NCBI GenBank assembly: GCA_927910885.1
Contig: CAKMOD010000014.1
Coordinates: 1 to 8,994, forward strand
Origin: an uncultured Prevotella sp.
GTDB lineage: Bacteria > Bacteroidota > Bacteroidia > Bacteroidales > Bacteroidaceae
DNA: 8,994 nt
Direction: 5' to 3'
Part shown: positions 1 through 8,186 of the stretch, in pieces
Position numbering within the stretch: the first letter of the stretch is position 1
Layout of the letters: each line of letters starts with the position of its first letter
Program-made: the position numbers and the translations under genes
Notes under the pieces: model-generated
What the model was told of the DNA's origin: nothing
Databases searched by the model: none
Seen by the model: the letters and a program-made list of their open reading frames with translations, nothing else

Positions 1-205
1 TTCTGAACATTTATAAAGAGTGGATAGCTCAGATATCGTTCGATTTGCCGTCAGATAGTCGTTCCATAGAGAAATATTATTTATACGCAGACCACCTTGA
101 AATTGTCTACCACGAATCCTTGCAGGAATACATCTGAACAGAACGTCGATGCCCATTCTTTTTAACATTTGAGCTATTACAGAAGATACAGTTTTTTTTA
201 TTCAT
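1..205 (-). pseudogene. Broken transposase N-terminus (zinc ribbon plus HTH), cut by the window edge
   Basis: Read from the ATG at 205-203, the first 33 codons give a zinc-ribbon start: CIFC (residues 6-9), then NVKKNG, then YSCKD, followed by TGG and a TAG stop at 109-107. If the single C at position 114 (complement strand) is skipped, the frame continues as CKDCGRQFQGG, completing the second CxxC pair. It then stays open to the window edge through a helix-turn-helix-like stretch (LWNDYLTANRTISELSTLYK). The order CxxC, KNG, CK-C-RQF, HTH is typical of Bacteroidota insertion-sequence transposases. The closest group I know is the one annotated as IS256 family, variant Zn-binding type, but I cannot confirm the subfamily without the DDE catalytic domain, which would lie beyond position 1. 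I infer an inactivating one-base insertion rather than programmed frameshifting, because no slippery site lies at the break; the A8 run at codons 2-5 is upstream and would not restore the frame. A sequencing error at 114 is the main alternative. Confidence 0.72.
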
Positions 206-221
206 AGATTTTCAAATGCTG

Positions 222-229
222 CAAAGGTA
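222..229 (-). promoter_or_regulatory. Bacteroidota-type -7 promoter box for the transposase fragment
   Basis: The minus strand reads TACCTTTG, a full match to the Bacteroidota sigma-ABfr -7 consensus TAnnTTTG. It sits 16 bases upstream of the transposase ATG (205), so the leader would be only about ten nucleotides. I see no clear TTTG at the -33 position about 19-21 bases upstream; the sequence there is around CTCGGG. The promoter is therefore half-supported. Confidence 0.5.
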
Positions 230-255
230 GTAAATAAAAGAAACCCGAGAGTTTT

Positions 256-378
256 TCAGCCTACCAAATGTCCATTACGCCTTGATTTATTGACAGCGGC
301 ATAAGCCTGTTGACGTCCTTGTTCGATGATGCCACAGACATCACTGAATAAGTTTGGTGATGTTAGTTTATTGTTCAT
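256..378 (-). pseudogene. Remnant of a DUF1016/YhcG-type PDDEXK nuclease gene (N-terminus only)
   Basis: A 40-codon frame starts at ATG 378-376 and stops at TGA 258-256. Residues 14-31 include the string CGIIEQGRQQAYAAVNK, characteristic of the N-terminal domain of DUF1016 (YhcG-like, PDDEXK nuclease) proteins, where I-E-x-x-R-x-x-A-x-x-x-V-N leads into a motif like MVxTYWxIG. Here the frame turns into SRRNGHLVG after residue 31. Skipping one C at position 279 gives VMDIW, which resembles the expected V-x-x-x-W, and then a TAG at 263-261. Similarity is lost exactly where the insertion-sequence end seems to start. Full family members are around 350 residues, so the catalytic nuclease domain is absent. 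I infer a gene that acquired a frameshift and was also split by the insertion. The function of the family is not firmly settled; a DNA-processing or defence-related role is usually suggested. The remnant cannot have nuclease activity. Confidence 0.6.
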
Positions 379-436
379 GTTTAGTCATTTATTATGTTAT
401 TCTTAATAGATTTTGTAGGTTTTATTGGTTACAAGT

Positions 437-461
437 AAAAGAAGCTGATTGAACTTCTTTT
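437..461 (-). terminator. Candidate intrinsic terminator of sprA
   Basis: On the minus strand an inverted repeat AAAAGAAGTT / CAATC loop / AGCTTCTTTT forms a 10-bp stem with one G-U pair. It begins 37 bases after the sprA stop codon. The U-rich 3' arm (CUUCUUUU) doubles as the U-tract. The stem is AT-rich and symmetric, so it could also act on plus-strand transcripts. The rest of 379-498 is AT-rich and shows no gene or clear promoter. Confidence 0.5.
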
Positions 462-498
462 CCTAATGTAGTATCTTCTCCTTCTGAGAGAGTTGTCC

Positions 499-3400
499 TT
501 ACCTTGTCAGACTAAGTCTCAGGCTCACACCAAAGTCGTGGGTGGTTGTAGGGTAACTGCCTGACGAGAGGAGTGGAGTATTGATCTGTAAGTCGTAGTA
601 GAGGCTGGCAGTAACCAAACGGCTCAGGGTGTAGTCGCTCAAGAATGAGAACTTGAACGCAGTATTACCACTTGAAGCTGCTGATGTGAGTGAAGCAATG
701 TCACGTGTGAGCGATGCCTGCTGGCGATAACTCATGTCAAGGCGTAGGTTGAGGTCACGATTCAATCCGCTGCTCTGGAGAGAAGAACTGTTGTCCTGTT
801 GTGAACTTTCTGTTGTCTTTTTCTTCTTACTCTTTGCCACACGTCGTGTACCATTGTTGAAAAGATTGAAGTCATTTATTCTATAACCAATACCGACAAC
901 CCAGTCTTTTGATGAGGCTTCATTCAATTGTACGCTTGTCATAGAGAGTGAAAGTACACGTGTCTGGCGATACTCCAAGCGTGCAGTGAGGTTGTTCTGA
1001 AGAGTTACATCAACACCTAATAGAGGAGAGAAAGCTTCGTTGATACTCACCTGTGAGATGTTATACATCGAACTTGGGATAGGGTTACCCGTAGTTGCAT
1101 CAGTAATGAAACCGAGTCCGTTCATGTATTCCTGCCATGTACTATAGCTCTGATAAGAACCGATAGCAAAGATACTGCGGTAAGCATGATTGATGTTGAC
1201 ACTCTTGAAGAACTGTTCAAAGAATGGCAAGCGTGAAAGACCGCTGTAACGGATAGACCAATTAGGCAATAAACTGCGCAGAGAAGGGAAGATGTTGAGT
1301 CCGTTTCCACTCATGCTGGTGTATGCATTGAGGAAAGCAGGAACCATAACATCTGCACTATACTTATTAACAGCACCTACAGCAGGAGTGAAGTGTCCGC
1401 CACCAAAAGAAGCAGGGTAGGTCGCATTGTTATATTGAGCCTCAACACGATTGCGATAACTATCAAGTGACTGCACGAAACGATTGAACGTTGGGCTATG
1501 GTAGCCGTTATTAGCATTTCCCTGACTTTCGAAGGCTGTACCTAACGAGAGGGTTGTCATGGTAAGTGAACCGCTCTGTGTGGTAGGCGTACCTGTGTAC
1601 ATATACTGGATGCTCCGTGAGGTTGTCTGCATACGACTGGCAGTAAGGTCTATCTTGAAGTCCTTAAATGGTTCAAGTGTCATACGAATCTGTAAGTCTT
1701 CGGTGCGATTCGTTACAGCAGGTGTAGCTACACTGTCGTTCATAAGCAACCAATTGTTGTCACGTGCCTTACCGATATAGTCGTCATCAATAAGACCGAA
1801 AGCAAAGTCAAGACCTGGTGATAAGGCTCCTGTACCACGTGTCTGTCCGAAGGCATCCCCCACGGTTGGCATAAAGCCAGGCAGTGCCATTGCGTATTGG
1901 TCACGATAAGAAATACTTGCTGAACGCACCATCATCAGCGCACGTGCCACACATTGTGCTGTCTTATACCAACCCTTATTATCAAGTGGTTCCTTAGGAG
2001 TGACGGTAAGTTTCATGCGGATGGCAGAGTCTGTACGGTTGAAGACTTTCAACTGTGTATCACCAATCTTACGATACTTGATTTTGATAGCCTTTCCTCT
2101 TTCGTCCTTAGCAGAAACGATAAGGCGTTTTGTATTCTTGCCATGTGGGACAAGAACAGCAGAATCGGCATTAATAACGATTTCCTTTTCAAAGCTCTTC
2201 TGGTTCTTAGGCAGTGCTTTCTTCTTGTCGTCATCTTGCCCTTTCTCCTTTCTTTCTTTTTCTTTCTTTTCCCTCTCAGTTTTCTTCTGTTCTGCTGTCA
2301 GCTTAGGACGAGTAGGGCGGGTGCGGTTGAAGCGTTCGTTCGTTTTCTTTAAGAAAGGAATATGGTTATAGAGGCGTTCAAAGTTAAAGGTGCTATTGAT
2401 GTTCAAAGCACGATTGCTTGTGATGGTGTTACCAAGAGAGGTACCATCATCAAGGCTTGTTCCACGTACCCAAGTATAAGATGCAGTATAGTTTGCATCA
2501 GCGTTTATCCAGTCGAGGATCGGTAGGAGGTTGAGTGGAAGCTGATAAGAAAGCGTAAAGTTCTGTTGGTAGTCGAGTGGTGTACCGAAGTGCTTAATAC
2601 TTGTCCACACCGAGTCTTTCCATGCCTGATAATGGTCGGCATAGAGGTCTTTATTAATAGGAGTGTAAGGTTCTTCTATCTCAGCATGTGTCGCACTTTG
2701 GAAGTTCATGTGGAGATTGCGTGTCAAGTCCCAACGTAGGGAGAAGTCACGATTCCAAAGGAACTGTTCACTGAAGGTAAGTGGGAGCAGACTGTTCTCA
2801 GTCGACTCCATATCACGCTCCTGCAACTCGTAGTAGTTGCGCACCATTTCGGTGTTGAAGGTAACGTTTTGTGGCAACCAGTTCAAGCCAAAACGCTTGA
2901 GGATTTCAAACCATTTCGACCTACTCTTTATAAGTTTCTTGAAAGGTTCCCAAGGCTTATATACTGGAGTCCAGTTATAGTTCAGCGCTCCACGCCAGTT
3001 GTCTTCATTCTCATAGACCGTTGTCTCACCTGATGTGTGTGAGTGAGAATGGCTATAAGAGAATGAGAAGTTAGCAGGGTCGTATGGCATAGGGTGGTTC
3101 TTCGTCTGAATACCAACACGTACGTTAGATAAAGAGAAGTTCGTTGTCAGACGTTTCGTAACGGCAATAGACTCGATGGAGTCACGCTCTTGACGGTTAG
3201 CAGTACCATCAAGGGCGTCCTTCAATTCCATATCCGTGTCGAGAGGGTTGTATTTAGGACGACTCTCGCTCTTGGTTACGCTGTAATATAATGGTGCTGA
3301 TACCTTAGCCTTATCTGGGAAGAACTTTCCTAACTCAAGACTTGTGGTGACAGAAATATCTGTCTTAGACTCCTGCTGTCGTTCGTTAACACCCTGTTCC

Positions 3401-6400
3401 AAACCACCAAAGCCATCAGTGCTATGGCTGGCATTAACATCCACAGTACCGAAGTCTGATAGTTGCAGGTTGAGCTGACCTCTTGCTGCCCATCCACCTT
3501 CGTTGTTAAACTCCTGTAAACGTAATTCGTTTACCCATACCTCACCACTCTTCTGACTACTGGAAAGGTTGCGAACACCAATAATCATCGTCTTCACTTC
3601 ACCAAGAGTTGGGTTACCCATCACCGTTACTTTGTTAGCAGGACGGTCTGTATCATAAACAGAGAAAGCACGGTTATAGCTTGCTGTACCTGAACCACGT
3701 GCCTGATTACGTTGCTTCTTCACGGAGGTGAGGAGCTTCAATGGAATATCAAGCATATTCTCCTCTGGCCATACAATACGGCGATGCTGCCCAGTGTACA
3801 TATCATAACGACCTGGAGCAGACAGCTTCAAAGGAATCTCATACTCGTAGTAGTTGTTTTTGTAGTCAGAACCCAAACGGATGAACACAGCCAACTGGTT
3901 ATCTGTAAGATTGGTCGTGTTCTGTTCAAAGGCATTCGCATGTACGAACATCTGCAAACGCTTATACTGGCGAAGATCGAGGGTTGTATTCTTATAGACA
4001 GCCTTTGACTCTCCTGTTCCAAGATTGTTGACAACCATTGAGAGTGCCTGTTCGTTCTCCTCAACCAATTGTGGCTGGTTAGGATCTTGTCCACGCTGAA
4101 TACCTGGAGGTAATACATAGTTCACTGGAACCTTGTCATTGTTTTCTTCAAGGCTCACAGCACTCACTGACATTGTACCCGAGTTGCTGGCAGAGTTGGT
4201 AAGGTTCTGTTGATACTGACGCCACTTACCACTTACAAGGTCGAAAGTGCCAAAGCGGAGTACGATAGGCTTTGCGAAACCAGTGAGGAACATACGCATG
4301 AAGCGGATGCTGGTAAAGCCACTGATGCTACCCACACGCTTCTGGAACTCCTCTAAAGGAATACGGAACTGATACCATGTGACAGGTTCAGAACCACCCT
4401 TACGCAGTGGGGCTGAGGCTACACGCTTGTCAACAATGAAGTTCTGACCTACGACAAGGTCTTGTGGACGAATACTAATATGATACTGGTAGTATTTCTC
4501 GTATTCGTTCAGTGTATAATCCTGATTGATATCCTCAACATCTGGAGTTGTCTTGTATGAGGTATCATAACGTTCGTTGTTGTTATCATTGTCTGGTGAG
4601 TTACCCTGTGGGTTGTTGATGCGCTTATATCGTTCAAGGATAGAAGCCTGCTTTGCATCCCAGTCAGAGCCACGGAAATAGTGGTAGTCATCATTGGCAG
4701 GGTCTGCCCATATCGAGTCGAAGACAGCCTGATTGGTATTAGCACGGGCTGCTGTAAGGAAGTTCTGATAAGAAGCAAACTGCTGTTCTTCTTCATCAGT
4801 CAATCCATTAAAGCCGACATCTTGTTTCGCACGACTACCCTTTGAGGTTGCGAAGGCGTAAGTAATTGTACTTTGTGTTGGTATTTTACCCCATTGCGTT
4901 GTTGTCCATGACTGGCTACCATCTACAGGCATACCACTCTCGTAGAACTTCTTACCATCTTTCAGTACGTCTTCAGACACCTCTCCAAGGTTGATATAGA
5001 AGTCACCACCATACTGATTAGCATTCGGTAGCTGACTAGAGTAGATGAATGGGTCGAGCATCCAGAACTCTATATATTCGATGTTAGCAGTTTGGAAGTC
5101 GTTAGTATCCAACTTACGCATCATACCTCCCCACGTTCCAGTAGGGTTTGTGAGGTGGCCGTTGATATCCAAGTTTGGATTGAAGTTATATGGTCCACGC
5201 TCAGAAGGGTAGTAAGCGAGGTTTAGAATATTCAATGTAGAGATAGAACCACTGTAGTTTCTATCACGATTTGGGAACAATTCACTCACAGGAATCTCAC
5301 GTACATAGTGGTTAGAGAGCTGTTCAAGGTCACTCTTAATATGTCCCGGTGTCAGCGAACTACTACGACGAGTGAAGAGTGGGTCAATCGTGTACCATGC
5401 TAACAAACTTCGGTTAAAACCACTGCGAAGAGTTGTTTTATCTGAATATTCAGGGAAGTCTGATGGTACACTGGAGATAATCCAAGAGGTAGGCTGACTT
5501 ACGTCGATAGTTGTCTTTGCTCCCTCAAAGTCATCGAGATAAGAAGCGTTGTCCTGTGTTCCCTTGCTCTGACCTGCTAACAACTGTGCGAACTCTGCTG
5601 AGAAAGTAATGTAAGAAGGCTGGGTAACGTGTAGGAATGGAATCCTGTTGAGCATATTCGTAAGCCACTGACTCTCTTTCTTCCAGTTGATATTTAGTCC
5701 CCAAATGGTGTTGTTGAGTGGTTCAGAACCCATATTCACCTTAGTTGTCAACGGTTGTTCAGAGAGGTGCATGAAGGTACCACCAATCTGGAAGTCCTTT
5801 GAGAAGTCATACTCCCAGTTTACACCAATCATCGTCTTACGCTCCTGTTGATAAGCACTCTGGCTTTCCAGCGATACATTGACTGCTGTACCTGCATCGA
5901 TAATACTCTGATTAAGGATTGTCACCTCACCAGCACTGTAATCAACACTATAATCAGAACCCTCATTCAAGGTTACACCGCCCGCAGTTACTATTACCGA
6001 ACCCTGTGGAACGTTATAGGCTCCAAGGGAGATAACGTTTGCTGCCGAACCTCGATACTGTCCAATAAGGATGAATTTATCCTTCTCAGCAATCTGCTTA
6101 GCGATAGTCTTCGTAGAGTCATAGAGTTGTTCGAAAACGTACTTATTCGCAATAGCTGTAGTAACACCCTTATCTGTTAAAGCTTTGCGAAGTCCGTTGC
6201 CGAAAGGCTCAGCCATAGGGAAGAATACACGTCCGTTGCTGATAGTATATCCCTCAACGTAATCAAAATAACCATTGGAATGTGGATTGTTATTATTATC
6301 CAGTCGGTCAGCATTGAGAAGTTTGATGAGCGTTTGGTTCTTTACTTGCGGTTCTGGAATGTATGACAGATAGACACCTGTCGTATCACTCTGATACTTC

Positions 6401-8061
6401 ACGTCAAGGCGGAACTTATCACGCTCAATGTTAGAAGCGAGATAATAAACGTTCTTCATCATCAAGTCCCAGTTTCCTTGCTTAGGATTATTGCTGGTGT
6501 TCTTCAATGACTTGACAAAAAGTGCCTCATTGATATTGGTACGATCGCTGGCAAACTCACCCACCTGATAGGTAACGCCACCATAGGTATATTCGTAGGC
6601 AATCGCCAATACTTGGTCGGTTTGTACTCCGCTCTTCATAGAGATATAACCCAAAGCGGTGTTGACTGTATATTCAGAACTATTGAGTAGTCGGGCATTA
6701 GCCAATTTCTCATAGTCGTTGCCACCCACAAGTCCTGCACCATCAAGAATACCCGTCACTTGATCAATGTCACGAGCGGCAGGGAAAGTCTGTGTGATAG
6801 TGGTGTACTCTGTATTAGCATTGTTTGTTGGTACGGGTCCGTTACCAGTTCCCCACAGGTCAGTACGGCTTATCTTCTTGTTTTCACCAAGGTCTGTAAG
6901 TGCAACAATGTTACGTGTGTTACTCGTTGTTCCAGTCTTATTCGTCACCCATACCTCCACACGATTAATCGTAACACCAGTTTTGAGGTTAGGCAATGAC
7001 TTCATCGCTACATCATAGTTGTCGCGGAAATATTGTGAGAGGAAGAAGTGGTGGTTTTCTTCATAGTCAGCCGCATCAATTTCAAATGGTGTAAGCTGTT
7101 TGCCACCACGTGAACTAACGCTCTTGTTAGAACTCTTCTTTTGTGATAATACGGTCTGTAACTTCAGTTTACCAAACTGCATATCAGTACGAATACCGAA
7201 GAGAGCAGATGCTCCCTGTACGAGAGAGTTGTTAGAAGGGAAGGTAACATTACCACCCTCAACGAGTTTGATAATCTCATCTTCCTTACCTTCATATCTT
7301 AGTTTGAAGTTCTGTGTATCAAAGTCGAAGGTAGCATCAGTGTTGTAGTTAAGGTTCATATTCACCTTGTCACCCACTTTACCATTCACGTTGACATTGA
7401 TTTTCTCATCAAAGTCCATTGCCGTTGTCTTACGATTACGGATAGGAAGTGATGGGTTATCAATGTTCTTGATGTTTGCGCCGAACTTCAACTCAGCCGA
7501 ACCCTGTGTCTTAATACGTACACCACCAGGACCGAATATCTTTTCAGCAGGACCCAATGAGAAGTGCATATCAGTAAAGTCGAACTTATCCTTACCTTTC
7601 TCCTTTAGTATTTCTTGATTCTTTGAGCGGTAATAATCAGCAAAGCTACGCTTCTCTGTCCACTTCCGATACTCCTCTGGCGTCATCATGATTGGAGCCA
7701 TCACGTAGGTCTTACCAATCTTATAACCAATGATATAGCGGTCGAGTGAGTCGTTATACTCCACAGTCTGTCGCATATTCTCTGGTCGGATAAGGTCGGT
7801 AGAGTTCTCCTTGAGGTCGTCGTATGTAATCGGGGTTGTGCGCTGCACCTTCCAACGAGGATGTAGCAAAGAGTCAGGAATAGTCTCCTCATCAATCTCC
7901 ACTTCAATAGGCTTCGCTTTCTTGACCGTATCAGGTGGTGCTACCGCATAAACCAGTTTCGCAATTGGTGCAAAACTAAGTGCCGAGCGTCCCCAGCTCA
8001 ACAGTCCGATACTGCCGAGAAGTGTGATGATAAGGATGGATATGTAATACTTTCTTTTCAA
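499..8061 (-). CDS. sprA: SprA/Sov, outer-membrane translocon of the type IX secretion system
   Basis: SprA (Sov in Porphyromonas) is the very large outer-membrane beta-barrel through which T9SS cargo leaves the cell; it works with PorV, Plug and the energised periplasmic machinery. The 2520-aa length matches family members of about 2400-2500 aa. Residues 1-30 form a signal peptide: KRK, then a hydrophobic core ISILIITLLGSIGLL. Family hallmarks in order: FGPGGVRIKTQGSAELKFG near 176-194, NVNGKVGDKVNMNLNYNTDA near 224-243, GKEDEIIKLVEGGNV near 258-272, VPQGSVIVTAGGVTL near 685, GSEPLNNTIWG near 780, DDFEGAKT near 841, PDVEDINQDYTLNEYEKYYQ near 1173, and LPGFMPTVGDAFGQ near 2060. A lysine/glutamate-rich linker lies near 1908-1955. 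I see only one cysteine (near 2036). The start is TTG (8061-8059): the frame is open for only 23 more codons upstream, to TAG at 8133-8131, with no ATG or GTG, and the first internal ATG is at residue 96, after the signal peptide. The frame is intact. The gene follows ruvA by 162 bp on the same strand. Confidence 0.96.
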   Translation of the reverse strand: MKRKYYISILIITLLGSIGLLSWGRSALSFAPIAKLVYAVAPPDTVKKAKPIEVEIDEETIPDSLLHPRWKVQRTTPITYDDLKENSTDLIRPENMRQTVEYNDSLDRYIIGYKIGKTYVMAPIMMTPEEYRKWTEKRSFADYYRSKNQEILKEKGKDKFDFTDMHFSLGPAEKIFGPGGVRIKTQGSAELKFGANIKNIDNPSLPIRNRKTTAMDFDEKINVNVNGKVGDKVNMNLNYNTDATFDFDTQNFKLRYEGKEDEIIKLVEGGNVTFPSNNSLVQGASALFGIRTDMQFGKLKLQTVLSQKKSSNKSVSSRGGKQLTPFEIDAADYEENHHFFLSQYFRDNYDVAMKSLPNLKTGVTINRVEVWVTNKTGTTSNTRNIVALTDLGENKKISRTDLWGTGNGPVPTNNANTEYTTITQTFPAARDIDQVTGILDGAGLVGGNDYEKLANARLLNSSEYTVNTALGYISMKSGVQTDQVLAIAYEYTYGGVTYQVGEFASDRTNINEALFVKSLKNTSNNPKQGNWDLMMKNVYYLASNIERDKFRLDVKYQSDTTGVYLSYIPEPQVKNQTLIKLLNADRLDNNNNPHSNGYFDYVEGYTISNGRVFFPMAEPFGNGLRKALTDKGVTTAIANKYVFEQLYDSTKTIAKQIAEKDKFILIGQYRGSAANVISLGAYNVPQGSVIVTAGGVTLNEGSDYSVDYSAGEVTILNQSIIDAGTAVNVSLESQSAYQQERKTMIGVNWEYDFSKDFQIGGTFMHLSEQPLTTKVNMGSEPLNNTIWGLNINWKKESQWLTNMLNRIPFLHVTQPSYITFSAEFAQLLAGQSKGTQDNASYLDDFEGAKTTIDVSQPTSWIISSVPSDFPEYSDKTTLRSGFNRSLLAWYTIDPLFTRRSSSLTPGHIKSDLEQLSNHYVREIPVSELFPNRDRNYSGSISTLNILNLAYYPSERGPYNFNPNLDINGHLTNPTGTWGGMMRKLDTNDFQTANIEYIEFWMLDPFIYSSQLPNANQYGGDFYINLGEVSEDVLKDGKKFYESGMPVDGSQSWTTTQWGKIPTQSTITYAFATSKGSRAKQDVGFNGLTDEEEQQFASYQNFLTAARANTNQAVFDSIWADPANDDYHYFRGSDWDAKQASILERYKRINNPQGNSPDNDNNNERYDTSYKTTPDVEDINQDYTLNEYEKYYQYHISIRPQDLVVGQNFIVDKRVASAPLRKGGSEPVTWYQFRIPLEEFQKRVGSISGFTSIRFMRMFLTGFAKPIVLRFGTFDLVSGKWRQYQQNLTNSASNSGTMSVSAVSLEENNDKVPVNYVLPPGIQRGQDPNQPQLVEENEQALSMVVNNLGTGESKAVYKNTTLDLRQYKRLQMFVHANAFEQNTTNLTDNQLAVFIRLGSDYKNNYYEYEIPLKLSAPGRYDMYTGQHRRIVWPEENMLDIPLKLLTSVKKQRNQARGSGTASYNRAFSVYDTDRPANKVTVMGNPTLGEVKTMIIGVRNLSSSQKSGEVWVNELRLQEFNNEGGWAARGQLNLQLSDFGTVDVNASHSTDGFGGLEQGVNERQQESKTDISVTTSLELGKFFPDKAKVSAPLYYSVTKSESRPKYNPLDTDMELKDALDGTANRQERDSIESIAVTKRLTTNFSLSNVRVGIQTKNHPMPYDPANFSFSYSHSHSHTSGETTVYENEDNWRGALNYNWTPVYKPWEPFKKLIKSRSKWFEILKRFGLNWLPQNVTFNTEMVRNYYELQERDMESTENSLLPLTFSEQFLWNRDFSLRWDLTRNLHMNFQSATHAEIEEPYTPINKDLYADHYQAWKDSVWTSIKHFGTPLDYQQNFTLSYQLPLNLLPILDWINADANYTASYTWVRGTSLDDGTSLGNTITSNRALNINSTFNFERLYNHIPFLKKTNERFNRTRPTRPKLTAEQKKTEREKKEKERKEKGQDDDKKKALPKNQKSFEKEIVINADSAVLVPHGKNTKRLIVSAKDERGKAIKIKYRKIGDTQLKVFNRTDSAIRMKLTVTPKEPLDNKGWYKTAQCVARALMMVRSASISYRDQYAMALPGFMPTVGDAFGQTRGTGALSPGLDFAFGLIDDDYIGKARDNNWLLMNDSVATPAVTNRTEDLQIRMTLEPFKDFKIDLTASRMQTTSRSIQYMYTGTPTTQSGSLTMTTLSLGTAFESQGNANNGYHSPTFNRFVQSLDSYRNRVEAQYNNATYPASFGGGHFTPAVGAVNKYSADVMVPAFLNAYTSMSGNGLNIFPSLRSLLPNWSIRYSGLSRLPFFEQFFKSVNINHAYRSIFAIGSYQSYSTWQEYMNGLGFITDATTGNPIPSSMYNISQVSINEAFSPLLGVDVTLQNNLTARLEYRQTRVLSLSMTSVQLNEASSKDWVVGIGYRINDFNLFNNGTRRVAKSKKKKTTESSQQDNSSSLQSSGLNRDLNLRLDMSYRQQASLTRDIASLTSAASSGNTAFKFSFLSDYTLSRLVTASLYYDLQINTPLLSSGSYPTTTHDFGVSLRLSLTR
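2239..2277 (-). repeat. Pure polypurine tract encoding a Lys/Glu-rich linker inside SprA
   Basis: Thirty-nine consecutive bases are pyrimidine on the plus strand and purine on the coding strand, made of irregular GAAA and AAAG units. They encode REKKEKERKEKG (about residues 1929-1941), the core of a longer charged, low-complexity linker. Such a segment cannot be a membrane strand. It is probably a flexible loop, and I infer a periplasmic location because the longer barrel loops facing the periplasm tolerate charge. The tract is prone to length change by slippage, but the reading frame is intact here. Confidence 0.7.
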
Positions 8062-8080
8062 GAAGATAAGTGGTTCTATA

Positions 8081-8107
8081 CCTCCCCAAGCCCCTCCAAG
8101 GAGGGGA
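8081..8107. repeat. Intergenic palindromic repeat, copy A, in the sprA leader
   Basis: The plus strand reads CCTCCCCAAG followed by a palindrome CCCCTCC-AA-GGAGGGG (8091-8106). It has the same architecture as copy B at 8187-8221, in opposite orientation: a C-rich flank, then a perfect GC-rich hairpin. GC-rich palindromes of this CCTCCCC...GAGGGG type are widespread between genes in Prevotella and relatives. The hairpin ends about 30 bases upstream of the sprA start codon, so if it is within the transcript it could affect translation initiation or mRNA stability. It has no U-tract and is not a typical terminator. Confidence 0.7.
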
Positions 8108-8135
8108 TATGTTGGAGTAAGTGGATAGTTCTAAC

Positions 8136-8143
8136 CAATGGTA
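8136..8143 (-). promoter_or_regulatory. Weak candidate -7 box for sprA
   Basis: The minus strand reads TACCATTG, one mismatch from the Bacteroidota -7 consensus TAnnTTTG, about 75 bases upstream of the sprA start. No TTTG is found at the expected -33 spacing; the nearest similar sequence is TTTA, about 15 bases upstream. If real, sprA could be transcribed independently of ruvA with copy A of the palindromic repeat in its leader. Chance occurrence is quite possible. Confidence 0.25.
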
Positions 8144-8186
8144 AGCCTTAACATACAGTAAAGTGCAGTTGTAGGCGGTAATCACT

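Larger units (their letters stand above)
1..261 (-). mobile_element. Probable insertion-sequence end, 5' side of the transposase
   Basis: The transposase fragment begins at 205, and the DUF1016-type coding similarity of the next remnant stops at about 264. The junction therefore probably lies near 261. From there the minus strand reads GGCTGAAAAACTC, which is a plausible start for a terminal inverted repeat. This leaves about 56 bp between the element end and the transposase start, a usual spacing, and it includes a Bacteroidota -7 box. The other end, the matching inverted repeat and any target duplication lie outside the window, so the boundary is inferred and not demonstrated. Confidence 0.45.

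Noticed and set aside
3..137. Plus-strand open frame of 44 codons entering from the left edge and ending at TGA 135-137
   Set aside because: It is antisense to the transposase fragment, whose zinc-ribbon and HTH motifs are recognisable. I see no family resemblance in the plus-strand reading.
192..199. A8 run at the start of the transposase as a programmed slippage site
   Set aside because: Slippage there would move the ribosome out of the zinc-ribbon frame before the first CxxC and would not correct the later break at 114.
1954..2371. Two overlapping plus-strand frames of 123-132 codons, rich in Phe, Leu and Ser
   Set aside because: They are antisense to the Lys/Glu-rich part of sprA; the hydrophobic look comes from reading the complement of AAG and GAA codons.
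3828..4118. Minus-strand 96-codon frame inside sprA
   Set aside because: It is an out-of-frame shadow of sprA, where the main frame holds conserved family sequence.
7976..8185. Minus-strand 69-codon frame spanning the ruvA-sprA spacer and the sprA start
   Set aside because: It begins at GTG inside the spacer, overlaps the sprA signal peptide in another frame and crosses the palindromic repeat; it has no recognisable motif.
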